From positions 515,959 to 579,958 of the forward strand of contig NZ_FOZX01000002.1 in assembly GCF_900116135.1 (NCBI RefSeq): DNA of 64,000 nucleotides. Reading direction: 5' to 3'. The notes below the pieces were generated by a model. That model searched no databases. It saw only the letters and a list, made by a program, of their open reading frames with translations, and was not told the DNA's origin. Each line of letters starts with the position of its first letter. Positions within the stretch are counted from its first letter, which is position 1. Position numbers and translations under genes: made by a program. Source of the DNA: Saccharopolyspora flava (GTDB lineage: Bacteria; Actinomycetota; Actinomycetes; Mycobacteriales; Pseudonocardiaceae). Of this stretch, positions 25,438 to 34,954 are shown piece after piece.

Positions 25438-26364
25438 TCAGAGGGGCGTGAGGCCCCAGTGGGCGGTCCAGGCCTCGCCCGGGTTCAGGGTGATGAGGTC
25501 GGTTCCGGAGTTGAGGGCGTCCGGCGGGCAGGTCATCGGCTCGATGGCGATGGCCCGGCCGCGCTCGGGGAAGTTCTCCGCCGTGTAGACCTGCACCCAC
25601 TTGAACACCGGATCGGCCCACAGCTGCACGCCGTGGCCGTCCGGGCCGGTCAGCGAGTGCCGGACCAGGCCCGCCGGGTCGTCGGGGGCCGGGGCGGCGC
25701 CGCCGAAGGCGGTGTCCAGCCAGACCCCGGCCAGGCGGCGACCGGAGCGGAAGTCGACCTCGTCGCCCTCCAGCGCCCGCGGCGGGCGGACCGGCAGCAA
25801 CCGGTCGGCGTCGACGGGCAGCACGGTCGAGGCGGCCAGCCGCAGCGTGCACTCGTCGGTCTCGACGTTGCCCGCGCGCGGGTACGGGTGCACCCCGACG
25901 CCGAAGGGAACCGCGCGCCCACCCAGGTTCTCCACGGTGTGGGTCACGGTGAGCCCGTCGCCGTCGAGCGCGTAGCCGATGGAGGTCAGCAGCGGCACCG
26001 GCCAGCCCGGACGGGGCGAGACGGTCGCCTGCAGCACGACGGCGGAGTCGGTGTGCTCGACGATCGACCACGGCTCGTGCCGCAGCAGGCCGTGGATGGC
26101 GTTGTGCCGGTCGGGCTCGGTCAGCGCGAGCTGCTGCGGTTCGCCGTCGAGCGCCCAGCGCCCGTCGGCGACCCGGTTCGGCCACGGCACCAGCACCGCG
26201 CCCGCCGCCGACGGCGGGAGCCGCTCGGCGTCGAAGGTCTCGGTGAACGGCACGCCGTCGACGGTGTAGGAGCGCAGCGCAGCGCCGAACTCGGTGATGA
26301 CCGCCCTCGCGGTCCCCGAGGCGATCTCGAACTGCCTGCCGGTGGCGGGAAGAGGATCATGCAC
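25438..26364 (-). CDS. Aldose 1-epimerase family protein
   Basis: A 308-residue galactose-mutarotase-fold enzyme that interconverts alpha and beta anomers of aldoses. The opening strands (FEIASGTARAVITEFGAAL), PWPNRVADGRW with the conserved Pro-Asn-Arg, the catalytic-type His in HNAIHGLLRHEPW, GVGVHPYP, and Glu in AIAIEPMTCPPDA are all typical of YihR/YeaD-like members. The GTG start at 26364 follows a TAGAGT box by 6 bases and lacks a Shine-Dalgarno. It converges on the acyl-CoA dehydrogenase. Confidence 0.88.
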   Translation of the reverse strand: MHDPLPATGRQFEIASGTARAVITEFGAALRSYTVDGVPFTETFDAERLPPSAAGAVLVPWPNRVADGRWALDGEPQQLALTEPDRHNAIHGLLRHEPWSIVEHTDSAVVLQATVSPRPGWPVPLLTSIGYALDGDGLTVTHTVENLGGRAVPFGVGVHPYPRAGNVETDECTLRLAASTVLPVDADRLLPVRPPRALEGDEVDFRSGRRLAGVWLDTAFGGAAPAPDDPAGLVRHSLTGPDGHGVQLWADPVFKWVQVYTAENFPERGRAIAIEPMTCPPDALNSGTDLITLNPGEAWTAHWGLTPL

Positions 26365-26370
26365 GCCGCC

Positions 26371-26376
26371 ACTCTA
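26371..26376 (-). promoter_or_regulatory. Leaderless -10 box (TAGAGT) of aldose epimerase
   Basis: Read on the minus strand, TAGAGT is 6 bases before the GTG at 26364, with no ribosome site. Confidence 0.5.
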
Positions 26377-26381
26377 CGACC

Positions 26382-26428
26382 AGGAGGCGATCCCCGGCAC
26401 CGCGAACGGCACCGGGAACCGCCTCCCG
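26382..26428 (-). terminator. Imperfect hairpin after amino-acid permease
   Basis: GGAGGCG-TCCCCGG at 26382-26397 can pair with CCGGGAACCGCCTCC at 26413-26428, with one bulge. It lies 14 bases past the permease stop on the minus strand. Confidence 0.45.
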
Positions 26429-26441
26429 ATGGTCGAAGAAA

Positions 26442-27836
26442 CTACTTGCTCAGCGCCTCGGCGTCGAAGTCCGCCTTGCCCTTGATGAAGTAGTTGATCA
26501 GCCAGAAGATCACGCCGATGCCGAGCAGGATGCCGGCGATGATGTACTCGGTGGCCGGCCGCCCGGACAGCGGGCTGGCGAAGAACGCGCAGGTCAGCGC
26601 GCCCAGCACGGGCGCCCAGGTGGGCGCCTTGAAGTGCTCGTGCTCGACCTCGTCCTTGCGCAGCACCAGCACCGCCACGTTGACCACGGCGAAGACCACG
26701 AGCAGCAGCAGCGAGGTGGTGCTGCCGAGGTCGGAGATCTCCAGCGAGCTCACCAGGATGATCGCGATGATGCTGGTGAACAGGATCGACACCCACGGCG
26801 TGCGACGGCCCTTGTGGACCTTGCCGAACAGGCTCGGCACGACGCCCTCGTTGGCCATGCCGTAGACGAGCCGGCTGGCCATCAGCATGTTGATCAGCGC
26901 CGTGTTGGTGACGGCGAACAGCGCGATCAGCGAGAACAGGATCGGCGGGAACCACGGGGCGGCGGCCTTGACGACCAGCAGCAGCGGCCCGTCGGACTCG
27001 GCGAGTTCCGCGGTGGGCACCAGCGTCGAGGTGATCAGCGCGATGATCAGGTAGATCGTCGCGGTGATGATCATGCCCAGGAGCAGGGCGCGCGGGAAGT
27101 TCTTCGCCGGGTCCTTGGTCTCCTCGGCCATGTTCACCGAGTCCTCGAAGCCGACCATCGCGAAGAACGCGAGCGCCGTGGCCGAGGTGACGGCCAGCAG
27201 CGGCGAGCTGTCGGCGTCGAACTGCGTCAGCCTGCTCGGGTCCGGGGTGATGTCGGCGCTGTGGCTGCCGCCGAAGATCGCGATCAGGCCGAACACGATC
27301 ACGATCGCCAGACCGGACAGCTCCACGCAGGTCAGGACGACGTTCATCTTCACCGACTCGCCGACGCCGCGGAAGTTGATCGCGGCGAGCAGCAGCAGGA
27401 AGCCGAGCGCGACCATCCACGAGTAGGGCTCGACGCCCTCGCCGAAGATGCCGCTCAGGTAGTCACCGCTGAAGGCCTGCGCGGCCGACGAGGCCGAGGT
27501 GATGCCGGAGCACATCACCGCGAACGCGATCAGGAACGTCACGAAGTGCACGCCGAAGGCCTTGTGCACGTACAGCGGCGCACCACCGGCCTTGGGGTAC
27601 TTGCCGACGAGCTCCAGGTAGCTGAACGCGGTCAGGAACGCGACCACGAACGCGACCAGGAACGGAACCCACAGCGCCCCGCCGACCTTGCCGGCGACCT
27701 TCCCGGTCAACGAATAGATCGTGGTGCCGAGGATGTCTCCGACCACGAAGAAGAGGAGCAGTTTGGGGCCCATCACCTTCTTGAGGCCGGGCTCCTGCGC
27801 ACCGCCAGGCGCGTTGACGGACATTTCGTTGGCCAT
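26442..27836 (-). CDS. APC-family amino-acid permease
   Basis: A 464-residue amino-acid/polyamine/organocation transporter with about twelve membrane helices. The first helix carries the unwound substrate-binding motif VVGDILGTTIYSLTG, and the fold continues through KYPKAGGAPLYV, GFEDSVNMAEETKDPAKNFPRA (the conserved loop after helix 6) and MASRLVYGMANEG. It would import an amino acid or related cation by proton symport; the substrate is unknown. The ATG at 27836 (MANEMSVNAPGG) is chosen although the frame opens 20 codons earlier. No ribosome site is obvious. Confidence 0.88.
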   Translation of the reverse strand: MANEMSVNAPGGAQEPGLKKVMGPKLLLFFVVGDILGTTIYSLTGKVAGKVGGALWVPFLVAFVVAFLTAFSYLELVGKYPKAGGAPLYVHKAFGVHFVTFLIAFAVMCSGITSASSAAQAFSGDYLSGIFGEGVEPYSWMVALGFLLLLAAINFRGVGESVKMNVVLTCVELSGLAIVIVFGLIAIFGGSHSADITPDPSRLTQFDADSSPLLAVTSATALAFFAMVGFEDSVNMAEETKDPAKNFPRALLLGMIITATIYLIIALITSTLVPTAELAESDGPLLLVVKAAAPWFPPILFSLIALFAVTNTALINMLMASRLVYGMANEGVVPSLFGKVHKGRRTPWVSILFTSIIAIILVSSLEISDLGSTTSLLLLVVFAVVNVAVLVLRKDEVEHEHFKAPTWAPVLGALTCAFFASPLSGRPATEYIIAGILLGIGVIFWLINYFIKGKADFDAEALSK

Positions 27837-27955
27837 GAGTGAGCAGTGTGCAGGGTCCGTTTCCGCCCTGTCTGCCCGCCCCTGGTCGAAACGCACTCCG
27901 TCGAGTGGCGCAAGCGCGGCGGAGTGCCCAATCAGGACGCTCCGCCCCGATCACG

Positions 27956-29248
27956 TCACCCGCCGTCGCCGGTGGGGGCGCGGTACTTCCAGAACGCGGG
28001 CAGGCACACCGCCGACAGCGCGGCGGCCAGCACCACGAGCGCTCCCCCGATCATCACCGCCGGGCCGGTGCCCAGGGCGGCGCCGGCCACGCCGTGCAGC
28101 GTGTCGGCCAGCCGAGGGCCGCCGGCGACCACGACGGTGAACACGCCCTGGATGCGCCCGCGCATCTCGTCGGTCGCCGCCGACTGCAGGATCGAGCTCC
28201 GGTAGACCATGCTGATCAGGTCCGCACCGCCGCCGATCGCCAGGAACAGCACGGCCAGCCACAGCGAGTCGGCGAACCCGAAACCGATGATCGCCACGCC
28301 CCAGGCGATCACGGCCCCGGTCACCCCGACGCCGTGCCGCGCGATGCGGTGCAGCCAGCCGGAGAACAGCCCGAAGAAGAACGCGCCCAGCGGGATCGCC
28401 GCGTACAGCCAGCCGAGCGCGGCCCCGCCGCCGGGCGGGTCGCCGAAGGTGCGCTCGGCCATCTCCGGGAACAGCGCGCGCGGCATGCCGAAGACCATCG
28501 CGATGATGTCCATCAGGAACGACGCCAGCAGCACCGCGTGCAGGCCGAGGTAGCGGAAGCCGTCGAGGACCGAGCGCAGCCCGGCCTTCTTCGGCGCCCC
28601 GTCCTGCGGGGGCAGCGCGGGCAGCCGGAACACCGCGATCAGCGCCAGGCACAGCGCGATCGCGTCCACCAGGTACAGCACGGACAGCCCCAGCAGCGGC
28701 AGCAGGACTCCCGCCAGCAGCGGCCCGACGATCGACCCGAGCTGGAAGACGGTGGCGCCCAGGGCCTGCGCGGACGGCAGCAGGTGGGTGGGGATCAGCC
28801 GGGCGATGGCGGCGCCGCGGGTCGGCGAGTTCACCGCGAAGAAGGTCTGCTGGAGCGCGAACAGGACCAGCACCAGCCACACCGACGGGATGCCGGCGTA
28901 GGCGACCAGCCACAGCAGCAGGGAGGTTCCCGCCAGGCCGCCGTTGGTGATGATCAGCAGCTTGCGGCGGTCGACGGAGTCGGCGATCGCCCCGCCCCAC
29001 AGGCCGAACACCAGCAGCGGGACCAGGCCGAAGATGCCCGCGAGCCCGACGTAGAACGACGAACCGGTGATGTCGTAGAGCTGCTTGGGCACGGCCACGG
29101 CCGAGAACTGCGCGCCGACGGCGGTGACGATGTTGGACAGCCACAGCCGCCGGTAGGCCGGGTACTGCAGCGGCCGGGTGTCGATGAAGACCTTGCCGAG
29201 CAAGGACTTGACGCTGCGCCGGGGAAGGGTTCCGCTGCTCTGCCGCAC
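27956..29248 (-). CDS. MFS exporter (EntS-like)
   Basis: A 430-residue major facilitator with twelve predicted helices, of the MFS_3/EntS type often linked to siderophore or drug export. The N-terminal pattern PLQYPAYRRLWLSNIVTAVG and the loop GGAIADSVDRRKLLI (D-x-x-D-R-R-K, the A-like motif) are characteristic, as is the second-half loop ATDEMRGRIQGVF. Start is a GTG at 29248. There is no siderophore biosynthesis gene nearby, so the cargo is unknown. Upstream lies the palindrome array at 29331. Confidence 0.85.
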   Translation of the reverse strand: MRQSSGTLPRRSVKSLLGKVFIDTRPLQYPAYRRLWLSNIVTAVGAQFSAVAVPKQLYDITGSSFYVGLAGIFGLVPLLVFGLWGGAIADSVDRRKLLIITNGGLAGTSLLLWLVAYAGIPSVWLVLVLFALQQTFFAVNSPTRGAAIARLIPTHLLPSAQALGATVFQLGSIVGPLLAGVLLPLLGLSVLYLVDAIALCLALIAVFRLPALPPQDGAPKKAGLRSVLDGFRYLGLHAVLLASFLMDIIAMVFGMPRALFPEMAERTFGDPPGGGAALGWLYAAIPLGAFFFGLFSGWLHRIARHGVGVTGAVIAWGVAIIGFGFADSLWLAVLFLAIGGGADLISMVYRSSILQSAATDEMRGRIQGVFTVVVAGGPRLADTLHGVAGAALGTGPAVMIGGALVVLAAALSAVCLPAFWKYRAPTGDGG

Positions 29249-29674
29249 GAGAGCAGCAGCGTAGTCCTTCGCGAAGCTAATGGACCACTCGTCCCCACCG
29301 CATGTGACCGACCTCTACCCCGCGAAGCGCACAGTTCTCATGAAAACCTCCCCCACCCCAGGTCACCCCGGGTCGGGAGCTGGAGATGACAGTTTTCATG
29401 AAAACCTCCCGTCCCCAGGTCACCTCGGGTGGGGAGGTGGGTGGGGAAGTTTTCATGAAAACCTCCCCACCCCAGGTCACCTCGGGTGGGGAGGTGGGGA
29501 TGGAAGTTTTCATGAAAACTTCCCCGTCCCAGGTCACCTCGGGTGGGGACGTGGAGGGGACGGTTTTCATGAAAACCTCCCCTTCCCCGGGTCACCTGGG
29601 GTGGGGAGGTGGGGGACGGTTTTCGTGAAAACCTCCCCGTCTCCGGGTGGGGACGGGGAGGTTTTGACGGGTTC
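29249..29674. other. Spacer occupied by palindrome array
   Basis: Between the MFS exporter start and the pdxH stop. About 80 bases adjacent to the MFS gene hold its promoter; the rest is the tandem array described separately. Long open frames cross it on both strands only because the repeat contains no stop codons. Confidence 0.7.
29331..29672. repeat. Tandem array of TTTTCATGAAAA palindromes
   Basis: Six copies of a 56-58 bp unit, with palindrome centres at 29340, 29398, 29455, 29512, 29569 and 29625. Each unit is GTTTTCATGAAAACCTCCCC followed by CCCCAGGTCACC and a TCGGGTGGGGAGG segment, itself complementary to the CCTCCCC side, so units can form alternating hairpins. The first copy has TTCTCATG and the last TTTTCGTG. 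It begins immediately past the pdxH stop codon. Confidence 0.95.
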
Positions 29675-30328
29675 TCAGGGGGCGAGGCGTTCGACCGTCC
29701 AGCGGTCGTCGTTGCGGCGGAAGCGCAGGCGGTCGTGCAGCCGGTCGGGGCGGCCCTGCCAGAACTCGACGAAGTCCGGGCGGATCCGCCAGCCGCCCCA
29801 GTGCGGCGGGACCGGGACCTTCTCGGCGTCGCCGAAGCGCCGCTCGATGCCGTTCAGCGAGTTCTCCAGCGCCTCGCGCCCGTTGACCACGCGCGACTGC
29901 GGGGACGCCCAGGCGCCCAGCTGCGAACCGCGCGGGCGCTCGGCCCAGTACTCGGCGGTCTCGGCAGGCGTCACCTTCTCGACCTCACCGCGCACGTTGA
30001 CCTGCCGCTGCAGACCCAGCCACGGGAACGTCGCCGCCGCGACGCGAGTCGACTTCAGATCGTGGCTCTTGTTCGACGTGTAGTTGGTGAAGAACACCAC
30101 GCCGCGCTCGTCGAAGCCCTTGCACAGCACGGTCCGCGACGACGGGAAACCGTCCGGGTCCGCGGTGGCCAGCACCATCGCGTTGGGTTCGACCAGCTCG
30201 GCGGCGATGGCCTCGTCGAACCACCGCTGCATCTGCTCGTGCCAGGTGTCGGCGAGCGAGTCCTCGTTCAGCGCCCCCGCTTCGTAGGACACGCGCATGG
30301 ACGGCAACGCGACCTTGGCCTCCGACAT
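29675..30328 (-). CDS. pdxH: Pyridoxamine 5'-phosphate oxidase
   Basis: A 217-residue FMN enzyme that oxidises pyridoxine/pyridoxamine 5'-phosphate to pyridoxal 5'-phosphate, the last step of PLP salvage. Family landmarks: MRVSYEAGALNEDSL, FPSSRTVLCKGFDERGVVFFTNYTSNK (FMN site), FPWLGLQRQVNVRG, SQLGAWASPQS, and the C-terminal PPHWGGWRIRPDFVEFWQG ending in RLAP. ATG at 30328 with GGGAGGAAGAGG just before it is clear, although the frame is open another 73 codons upstream. The product serves PLP enzymes such as SerC at 37896. Confidence 0.95.
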   Translation of the reverse strand: MSEAKVALPSMRVSYEAGALNEDSLADTWHEQMQRWFDEAIAAELVEPNAMVLATADPDGFPSSRTVLCKGFDERGVVFFTNYTSNKSHDLKSTRVAAATFPWLGLQRQVNVRGEVEKVTPAETAEYWAERPRGSQLGAWASPQSRVVNGREALENSLNGIERRFGDAEKVPVPPHWGGWRIRPDFVEFWQGRPDRLHDRLRFRRNDDRWTVERLAP

Positions 30329-30588
30329 CCTCTTCCTCCCTGACTCGTCCGGCGAACGGCACGACTCGACTTCGACATTCCGGCCTGGACGCACTCCGCC
30401 CCCAGCGCCGGACGGTACGGGTTGGACGAGACCGGCGCGCGTGATGCGCCCCGGCCATTCGTTATGACGGTAAACGCGATCGGAACGGGAGCCGAATCGA
30501 CGATAGATCACGATCGATCCCGCAATCGATGCAGTGATCGTTCCCACACCGCCCGCACCTCACCCGAACAGCCGTTGCGCTGGGACGC

Positions 30589-30611
30589 GAGCAGGGGAAC
30601 CTTCCGCTCAC
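30589..30611. repeat. Copy of AAGGTTCCC element between pdxH and ureD
   Basis: Read on the minus strand: GTGAGCGGAAGGTTCCC followed by CTGCTC. It matches the element repeated four times at 41746-41885 and lies 5 bases past the ureD stop. Confidence 0.7.
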
Positions 30612-30616
30612 CCGCG

Positions 30617-31372
30617 TCACCAGGCCGGCAGGACCAGGTCCTCGGCGTCCGGATGATGGGACAGCGCCTCCGCGAGGCGGTGCCCGGCCGTGACCGCGTC
30701 GTCGGCGACGGCGGTGGCCAGCGCTCCCCCGGCGGCCAGCGGCGCCAGCGACCACCACTGGCCGCTGGCGGGGTCGAGCGGGTCGCGGTCCCAGGCGACG
30801 GTCTCGGTGGCCAGCACGCGGGCGCCCGCGAGGTAGCCGGTGCTGGACGCCATCCGCGCGTCACCGAGGTCGAGCCGCTGCCGCAGCAGAGCGGTCCCCG
30901 ACCGCGTGACGTGCGTGGAGGCGACGAGATGACCGGAAGGTTCCCCGTATCGCCCGAGCACCAGGGTCTCCCTGCACCGCACCCGGGCCCCGGCGGCCAG
31001 GTCGACGACGAGCTCCGACTCGTGATCGGCGCGGGAGCTGATCACCGAGGCCTCCGGCAGGTACTCGACCGTGCCGCCCTCGTCGACCTCGATCCGCACG
31101 GTGGAGCGGCTGCTCCCGCGACCGGGCAGCGCGACGGTCGCCGCCGTCCCGACCAGCCGCAGCCGGGCCCCGGCCCCGACCCGAACCCGCAGGTCGACGA
31201 GGTCTCCGCCGAGCGGGGTCGCGGCCGAGCTCACCAGGTGGACGACGGCGGTCCCGTCACCGGCGGTCGCGCCGCGGCGCGGGACGAGGGTCGTGGGGGC
31301 CTGCGAGCGCAGCTCGCGGACGACGCTGCGGTCGCCGGAGCGCTCGACGGTGAGGAGAGCGGTGGCCTTCAT
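30617..31372 (-). CDS. ureD: Urease accessory protein UreD
   Basis: A 251-residue urease maturation factor of the UreD/UreH family, which holds apo-urease together with UreF and UreG during nickel insertion. The pattern TTLVPRRGATAGDGTAVVHLVS, then PLGGDLVDLRVRVGAGARLRLVG and YLPEASVISSRADHESELVVDL matches the family, with the conserved GGD and PE...I. It is the last gene of ureABCFGD and is separated from ureG by 93 bases holding an inverted repeat. The length is at the short end of the family. Confidence 0.88.
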   Translation of the reverse strand: MKATALLTVERSGDRSVVRELRSQAPTTLVPRRGATAGDGTAVVHLVSSAATPLGGDLVDLRVRVGAGARLRLVGTAATVALPGRGSSRSTVRIEVDEGGTVEYLPEASVISSRADHESELVVDLAAGARVRCRETLVLGRYGEPSGHLVASTHVTRSGTALLRQRLDLGDARMASSTGYLAGARVLATETVAWDRDPLDPASGQWWSLAPLAAGGALATAVADDAVTAGHRLAEALSHHPDAEDLVLPAW

Positions 31373-31382
31373 CGCGCTGCGC

Positions 31383-31458
31383 CGGGGACGGTTTTTGCCC
31401 GAACTGTCCGGACAAAACGGACTTCGATCATGGGTAATTCGAGGAAAAACTGTCCCCT
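31383..31458. repeat. Inverted repeat between ureG and ureD
   Basis: GGGGACGGTTTTTGCC at 31384-31399 is imperfectly complementary to GGAAAAACTGTCCCC at 31442-31456; inside is a perfect TGTCCGGACA. It occupies nearly the whole ureG-ureD gap and could attenuate or process the operon mRNA before ureD. Confidence 0.6.
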
Positions 31459-31465
31459 GCCGAGC

Positions 31466-32176
31466 TCACGCACCAACGCCGACCTTCACCTGGTCGCGGA
31501 CCCAGGCGGCGACGTCGGGAGCGTTGGGCGTGCGGGTCAGCGACTGGGTGATGACAGGAAGGTTCCCACGCATCCGATGGGCGTCGGAGACCATCACGTC
31601 CATGTCGGCCCCGACGAGCTCGGCGAGGTCGACCTTGTTGATGACCAGCAGGTCGGCCGTGGTGACACCGGGTCCGCCCTTGCGCGGCACCTTGTCGCCA
31701 CCGGCGACGTCGACGACGAAGACCTGCCGGTCGGCCAGGCCCCGGCTGAACACGGCGGTGAGGTTGTCGCCGCCGCTCTCCACGATCACCAGCTCCAGGC
31801 CCGGGTGCCGGTCGGTCAGCCGGTCCACGGCGTCGAGGTTGGCGGTGATGTCGTCGCGGATCGCGGTGTGCGGGCAGGCCCCGGTCTGCACGGCCTCGAT
31901 CCGGTCGACGTCGAGCACGCCCGCCTTGCGCAGGAAGTCGGCGTCCTCGGTGGTGTAGATGTCGTTGGTGACCACCGCCAGGTTCATCTCCTGGCCCAGT
32001 GCCCGGCACAGCGCGGCGGTCAGGGCCGTCTTCCCGCTGCCCACCGGGCCGCCGATGCCCAGCCGGAACGGCCTGCCGAGCTGCGGCGTCGCCGCGTGCG
32101 GGTCGGGTCCGGCGGCGGTCGGGTCGAAACCGACCGGATGCGTGTGGCCGTGTCCGTGGCCGTGGTCAGGAAGCAA
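31466..32176 (-). CDS. ureG: Urease accessory GTPase UreG
   Basis: A 236-residue SIMIBI GTPase that delivers nickel to urease. Domains: a His-rich N-terminus ([11 protein letters not shown], residues 4-14) able to bind Ni2+, the P-loop [41 protein letters not shown] with the conserved Cys-Pro-His nickel motif, [14 protein letters not shown], and NKVDLA for guanine recognition. The start at 32176 overlaps ureF by 11 bases. No ureE gene is present, so the His-rich arm may stand in for it. The segment encoding MRGNLPVIT coincides with an 18-base repeat found elsewhere in the window. Confidence 0.95.
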   Translation of the reverse strand: MLPDHGHGHGHTHPVGFDPTAAGPDPHAATPQLGRPFRLGIGGPVGSGKTALTAALCRALGQEMNLAVVTNDIYTTEDADFLRKAGVLDVDRIEAVQTGACPHTAIRDDITANLDAVDRLTDRHPGLELVIVESGGDNLTAVFSRGLADRQVFVVDVAGGDKVPRKGGPGVTTADLLVINKVDLAELVGADMDVMVSDAHRMRGNLPVITQSLTRTPNAPDVAAWVRDQVKVGVGA

Positions 32177-32852
32177 AGAGACGCACCTCTTCCCGGTGAT
32201 GACGATCGTGGGCCTCGGCGAGCAGGTCCAGCGCCGGAGCGCCCGGCGCGGGCAGCTCGGCCGGGGCGGTCCCGGCGAGCCGGGCGGCTTCGTCGGCGAT
32301 CTCGTCGAGCTCGGCGGAGAGCTCCACGAGCGCCGCGTTGACCGCGAACGGGTCCAGCCCCAGCAGCCGGATCCCGGCCGAGGCGGGGCCGCTGATCGCC
32401 AGGTACCCGGCGGTCAGCGCGGCCTCGCGGGGTGTCGACCCGGCGGTCGCCGCCAGCACGCCCAGCACGATCGGGTGGTGTGGTCGCGGCGTCGCGGCCA
32501 CCAGTTCGGTGAGCGCCGGTGAGGGCCAGGCGGCCCGGCCGGCGCGGAGCATCCCCTTCCCCTGCGCGCGCGAGGCCTCCCGCTGCGCCGGGGACGGGGT
32601 GCGGGCGTCGAGTTCGACGTCCAGCTCCCTCCAGTGTCCGCTGTGGACACCGCGGAGCGCGGCGTGGGTCGCGGCGGCGGTGAAGACCGCCTGCGGCGAA
32701 CCCGCGCCGAAGAGCCTGCCGCGCATGAATTCCCGCAGGTCGGCGACGCTGCTGATGAGTCCGCGGGAGGCGGCTTCCTCCACGCCGCCGGAGTGCGCGT
32801 GGCCGCCTCCGGGGAACCGGGAGTCGGCCAGCGCCAGCACAGCGAGTCCCAT
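32166..32852 (-). CDS. ureF: Urease accessory protein UreF
   Basis: A 228-residue all-helical UreF, which gates UreG GTP hydrolysis in the urease activation complex. The opening [22 protein letters not shown] is the family hallmark. The stop of ureC and the ATG of ureF share one base (TGATG), indicating translational coupling. The C-terminal end overlaps ureG by 11 bases. Confidence 0.92.
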   Translation of the reverse strand: MGLAVLALADSRFPGGGHAHSGGVEEAASRGLISSVADLREFMRGRLFGAGSPQAVFTAAATHAALRGVHSGHWRELDVELDARTPSPAQREASRAQGKGMLRAGRAAWPSPALTELVAATPRPHHPIVLGVLAATAGSTPREAALTAGYLAISGPASAGIRLLGLDPFAVNAALVELSAELDEIADEAARLAGTAPAELPAPGAPALDLLAEAHDRHHREEVRLFAS

Positions 32853-34579
32853 CAGAACAGGAAGTAGCGCTGCGCCATGGGCAGCTCGCGAACCGGGTCG
32901 GGCTCGACGAGGTCGCCGTCGATGCGGACGGCGAAGCTGTCGGGGTCGACCTGGATGTCCGGCGTCGCCGAGTTGCGCACCATCTCGGCCTTGGTGATGT
33001 CGCGGGTGCTGGCGATCGCGGTCATCGGCGTGCTCAGCTCCAGCCGCTCGGCCAGCCCGTCCTCCAGCGAGGCGGGTGCCACGAAGAACGCGCTGCTCGC
33101 GGCGGCCGTGCGCGGCGCCGAGCCGAAGCTGGGCCGGAGCACGTAGGGCTGCGGGGTCGGGATGGACGCGTTCGGGTCACCCATCGCCGCCCACGCCGCG
33201 AACCCGCCCTTGAGCACCGAGTGCGGCCGGACGCCGAAGAACTGCGGCTCCCACAGCACGAGGTCGGCGAGCTTGCCGACCTCCACGGAGCCGACCTCGC
33301 CGGCGATGCCGTGCGCCAGCGCCGGGTTGATCGTGTACTTCGCGACGTAGCGCTGGGCGCGGTTGTTGTCGGCGCGGGTGTCGCCGTCGAGGGAACCCCT
33401 GCGCCGCTTCATCGCGTGCGCGGTCTGCCAGGTGCGCAGCACGACCTCGCCGATGCGGCCCATCGCCTGCGCGTCGGAGCTGATCATCGAGATGGCGCCG
33501 AGGTCGTGCAGCACGTCCTCGGCCGCGATCGTCGAGGGGCGGATGCGGCTCTCGGCGAAGGCCAGGTCCTCGGGCACCGACGGGTTGAGGTGGTGGCACA
33601 CCATGAGCATGTCGAGGTGCTCGTCGATGGTGTTGACGGTGTGCGGCCGGGTCGGGTTGGTCGACGAGGGCAGCACGTTGGCCGCCGCGGCGACCTTGAT
33701 GATGTCCGGCGCGTGCCCGCCACCCGCGCCTTCGGCGTGGTAGGCGTTGATCGACCGGCCGTTGATGGCCGCGAGGGTGGACTCCAGGAAGCCGGTCTCG
33801 TTGAGCGTGTCGGTGTGGATGGCGACCTGCGCGCCGGTCTCCTCGGCCGCGCGCAGCGAGGCGTCGATGACGGCGGGCGTGGCGCCCCAGTCCTCGTGGA
33901 TCTTCAGGCCGCCCGCCCCGGCGCGCAGCTGTTCCAGCAGCGCTTCGCCGCGCGTGGTGTTGCCCTTGCCGAGCAGCAGCACGTTGACCGGCACGTGGTC
34001 CATCGACTGCATCATCCGCGCGAGGTTCCAGGCCCCGGGCGTGACGGTGGTGGCCTTGCTGCCCTCGGCGGGTCCGGTGCCGCCGCCGATGAGCGTGGTG
34101 ATGCCGCTGGCCAGCGCGGTGTCGGCTTCCTGCGGGCAGATGAAGTGCACGTGGCAGTCGATGCCGCCGGCGGTGAGGATCCGGCCGTTGCCCGCGACGA
34201 TCTCGGTGGACGGGCCGATGACCAGCGCGGGGTCCACCCCGTCGGTGACGTCGGGGTTGCCCGCCTTGCCGATGCCGACGATGCGGCCGTCGCGGATGCC
34301 GACGTCGGCCTTGACCACGCCCCAGTGGTCGAGGATCACCGCACCGGTGATCACCACGTCGGGTGTTCCTTCGGCGCGGGTGGCCACGGCCTGGCCCATG
34401 GATTCGCGGATGACCTTGCCGCCGCCGAACACGGCCTCCTCACCGGAGCCCTCGGGGCCGCGGCTGCGGTCCTCGGTGATCTCGATGAGCAGGTCGGTGT
34501 CGGCGAGCCGGATGCGGTCGCCGGTGGTGGGGCCGAACAGCTCGGCGTAGCGGGATCGGTCGATGGAGGGCGTGCTCAC
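32852..34579 (-). CDS. ureC: Urease alpha subunit
   Basis: The 575-residue catalytic subunit of urease, which hydrolyses urea to ammonia and carbamate at a di-nickel centre. Nickel ligands are visible in [14 protein letters not shown], the carbamylated lysine in [10 protein letters not shown], His in [11 protein letters not shown] and [13 protein letters not shown], and the flap motif [20 protein letters not shown]. It starts in a 4-base overlap with ureB. All residues expected for an active enzyme appear intact. Confidence 0.97.
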   Translation of the reverse strand: MSTPSIDRSRYAELFGPTTGDRIRLADTDLLIEITEDRSRGPEGSGEEAVFGGGKVIRESMGQAVATRAEGTPDVVITGAVILDHWGVVKADVGIRDGRIVGIGKAGNPDVTDGVDPALVIGPSTEIVAGNGRILTAGGIDCHVHFICPQEADTALASGITTLIGGGTGPAEGSKATTVTPGAWNLARMMQSMDHVPVNVLLLGKGNTTRGEALLEQLRAGAGGLKIHEDWGATPAVIDASLRAAEETGAQVAIHTDTLNETGFLESTLAAINGRSINAYHAEGAGGGHAPDIIKVAAAANVLPSSTNPTRPHTVNTIDEHLDMLMVCHHLNPSVPEDLAFAESRIRPSTIAAEDVLHDLGAISMISSDAQAMGRIGEVVLRTWQTAHAMKRRRGSLDGDTRADNNRAQRYVAKYTINPALAHGIAGEVGSVEVGKLADLVLWEPQFFGVRPHSVLKGGFAAWAAMGDPNASIPTPQPYVLRPSFGSAPRTAAASSAFFVAPASLEDGLAERLELSTPMTAIASTRDITKAEMVRNSATPDIQVDPDSFAVRIDGDLVEPDPVRELPMAQRYFLF

Positions 34580-34941
34580 CGGGTCCCCTCACCTTTCTGC
34601 CCGTAGGCGATGTCGCGGGCCTGGTGGTCGCGCTGGTCGAGGTCACCGGCGAACTCGGGGCGCAGCCCGGGCACCAGGCGGGCGCCGGTGATCGGCACCA
34701 GGTCGATCTCGCGCTCCACGCCGGGTTCGAAGCGCACGGCGGTGCCGGAGGGCACGTCGAGCCGGTGGCCCCACGCGGCGGCGCGGTCGAACTCCAGGCC
34801 GGGGTTGACCGCGGCGAAGTGGTAGTGCGAGCCGACCTGCACGGCCCGGTCGGCGCGGTTGACGACGGTGAGCCGGACGCGCTGCCTGCCGGGGTTCAGC
34901 GGGATCGGCTCGTCGGCGGTGATGATCTCGCCGGGACGCAT
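34576..34941 (-). CDS. ureB: Urease beta subunit
   Basis: A 121-residue structural beta subunit ([20 protein letters not shown]), with [33 protein letters not shown]... cut here into the typical V-G-S-H-x-H-F and G-x-R-L-x-I/V-P[10 protein letters not shown] motifs. It lies 13 bases behind ureA and overlaps ureC by 4 bases. The basic C-terminal tail ([18 protein letters not shown]) is longer than the minimum and common in actinobacterial UreB. Confidence 0.95.
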   Translation of the reverse strand: MRPGEIITADEPIPLNPGRQRVRLTVVNRADRAVQVGSHYHFAAVNPGLEFDRAAAWGHRLDVPSGTAVRFEPGVEREIDLVPITGARLVPGLRPEFAGDLDQRDHQARDIAYGQKGEGTR

Positions 34942-34954
34942 GCGCAGCTCCTGC

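Noticed and set aside
29277-30083. Long repetitive proteins with FMKT or SFHEN repeats on both strands
   Set aside because: They arise because TTTTCATGAAAA contains ATGAAAA on both strands and the unit lacks stop codons. No ribosome sites or coding bias.
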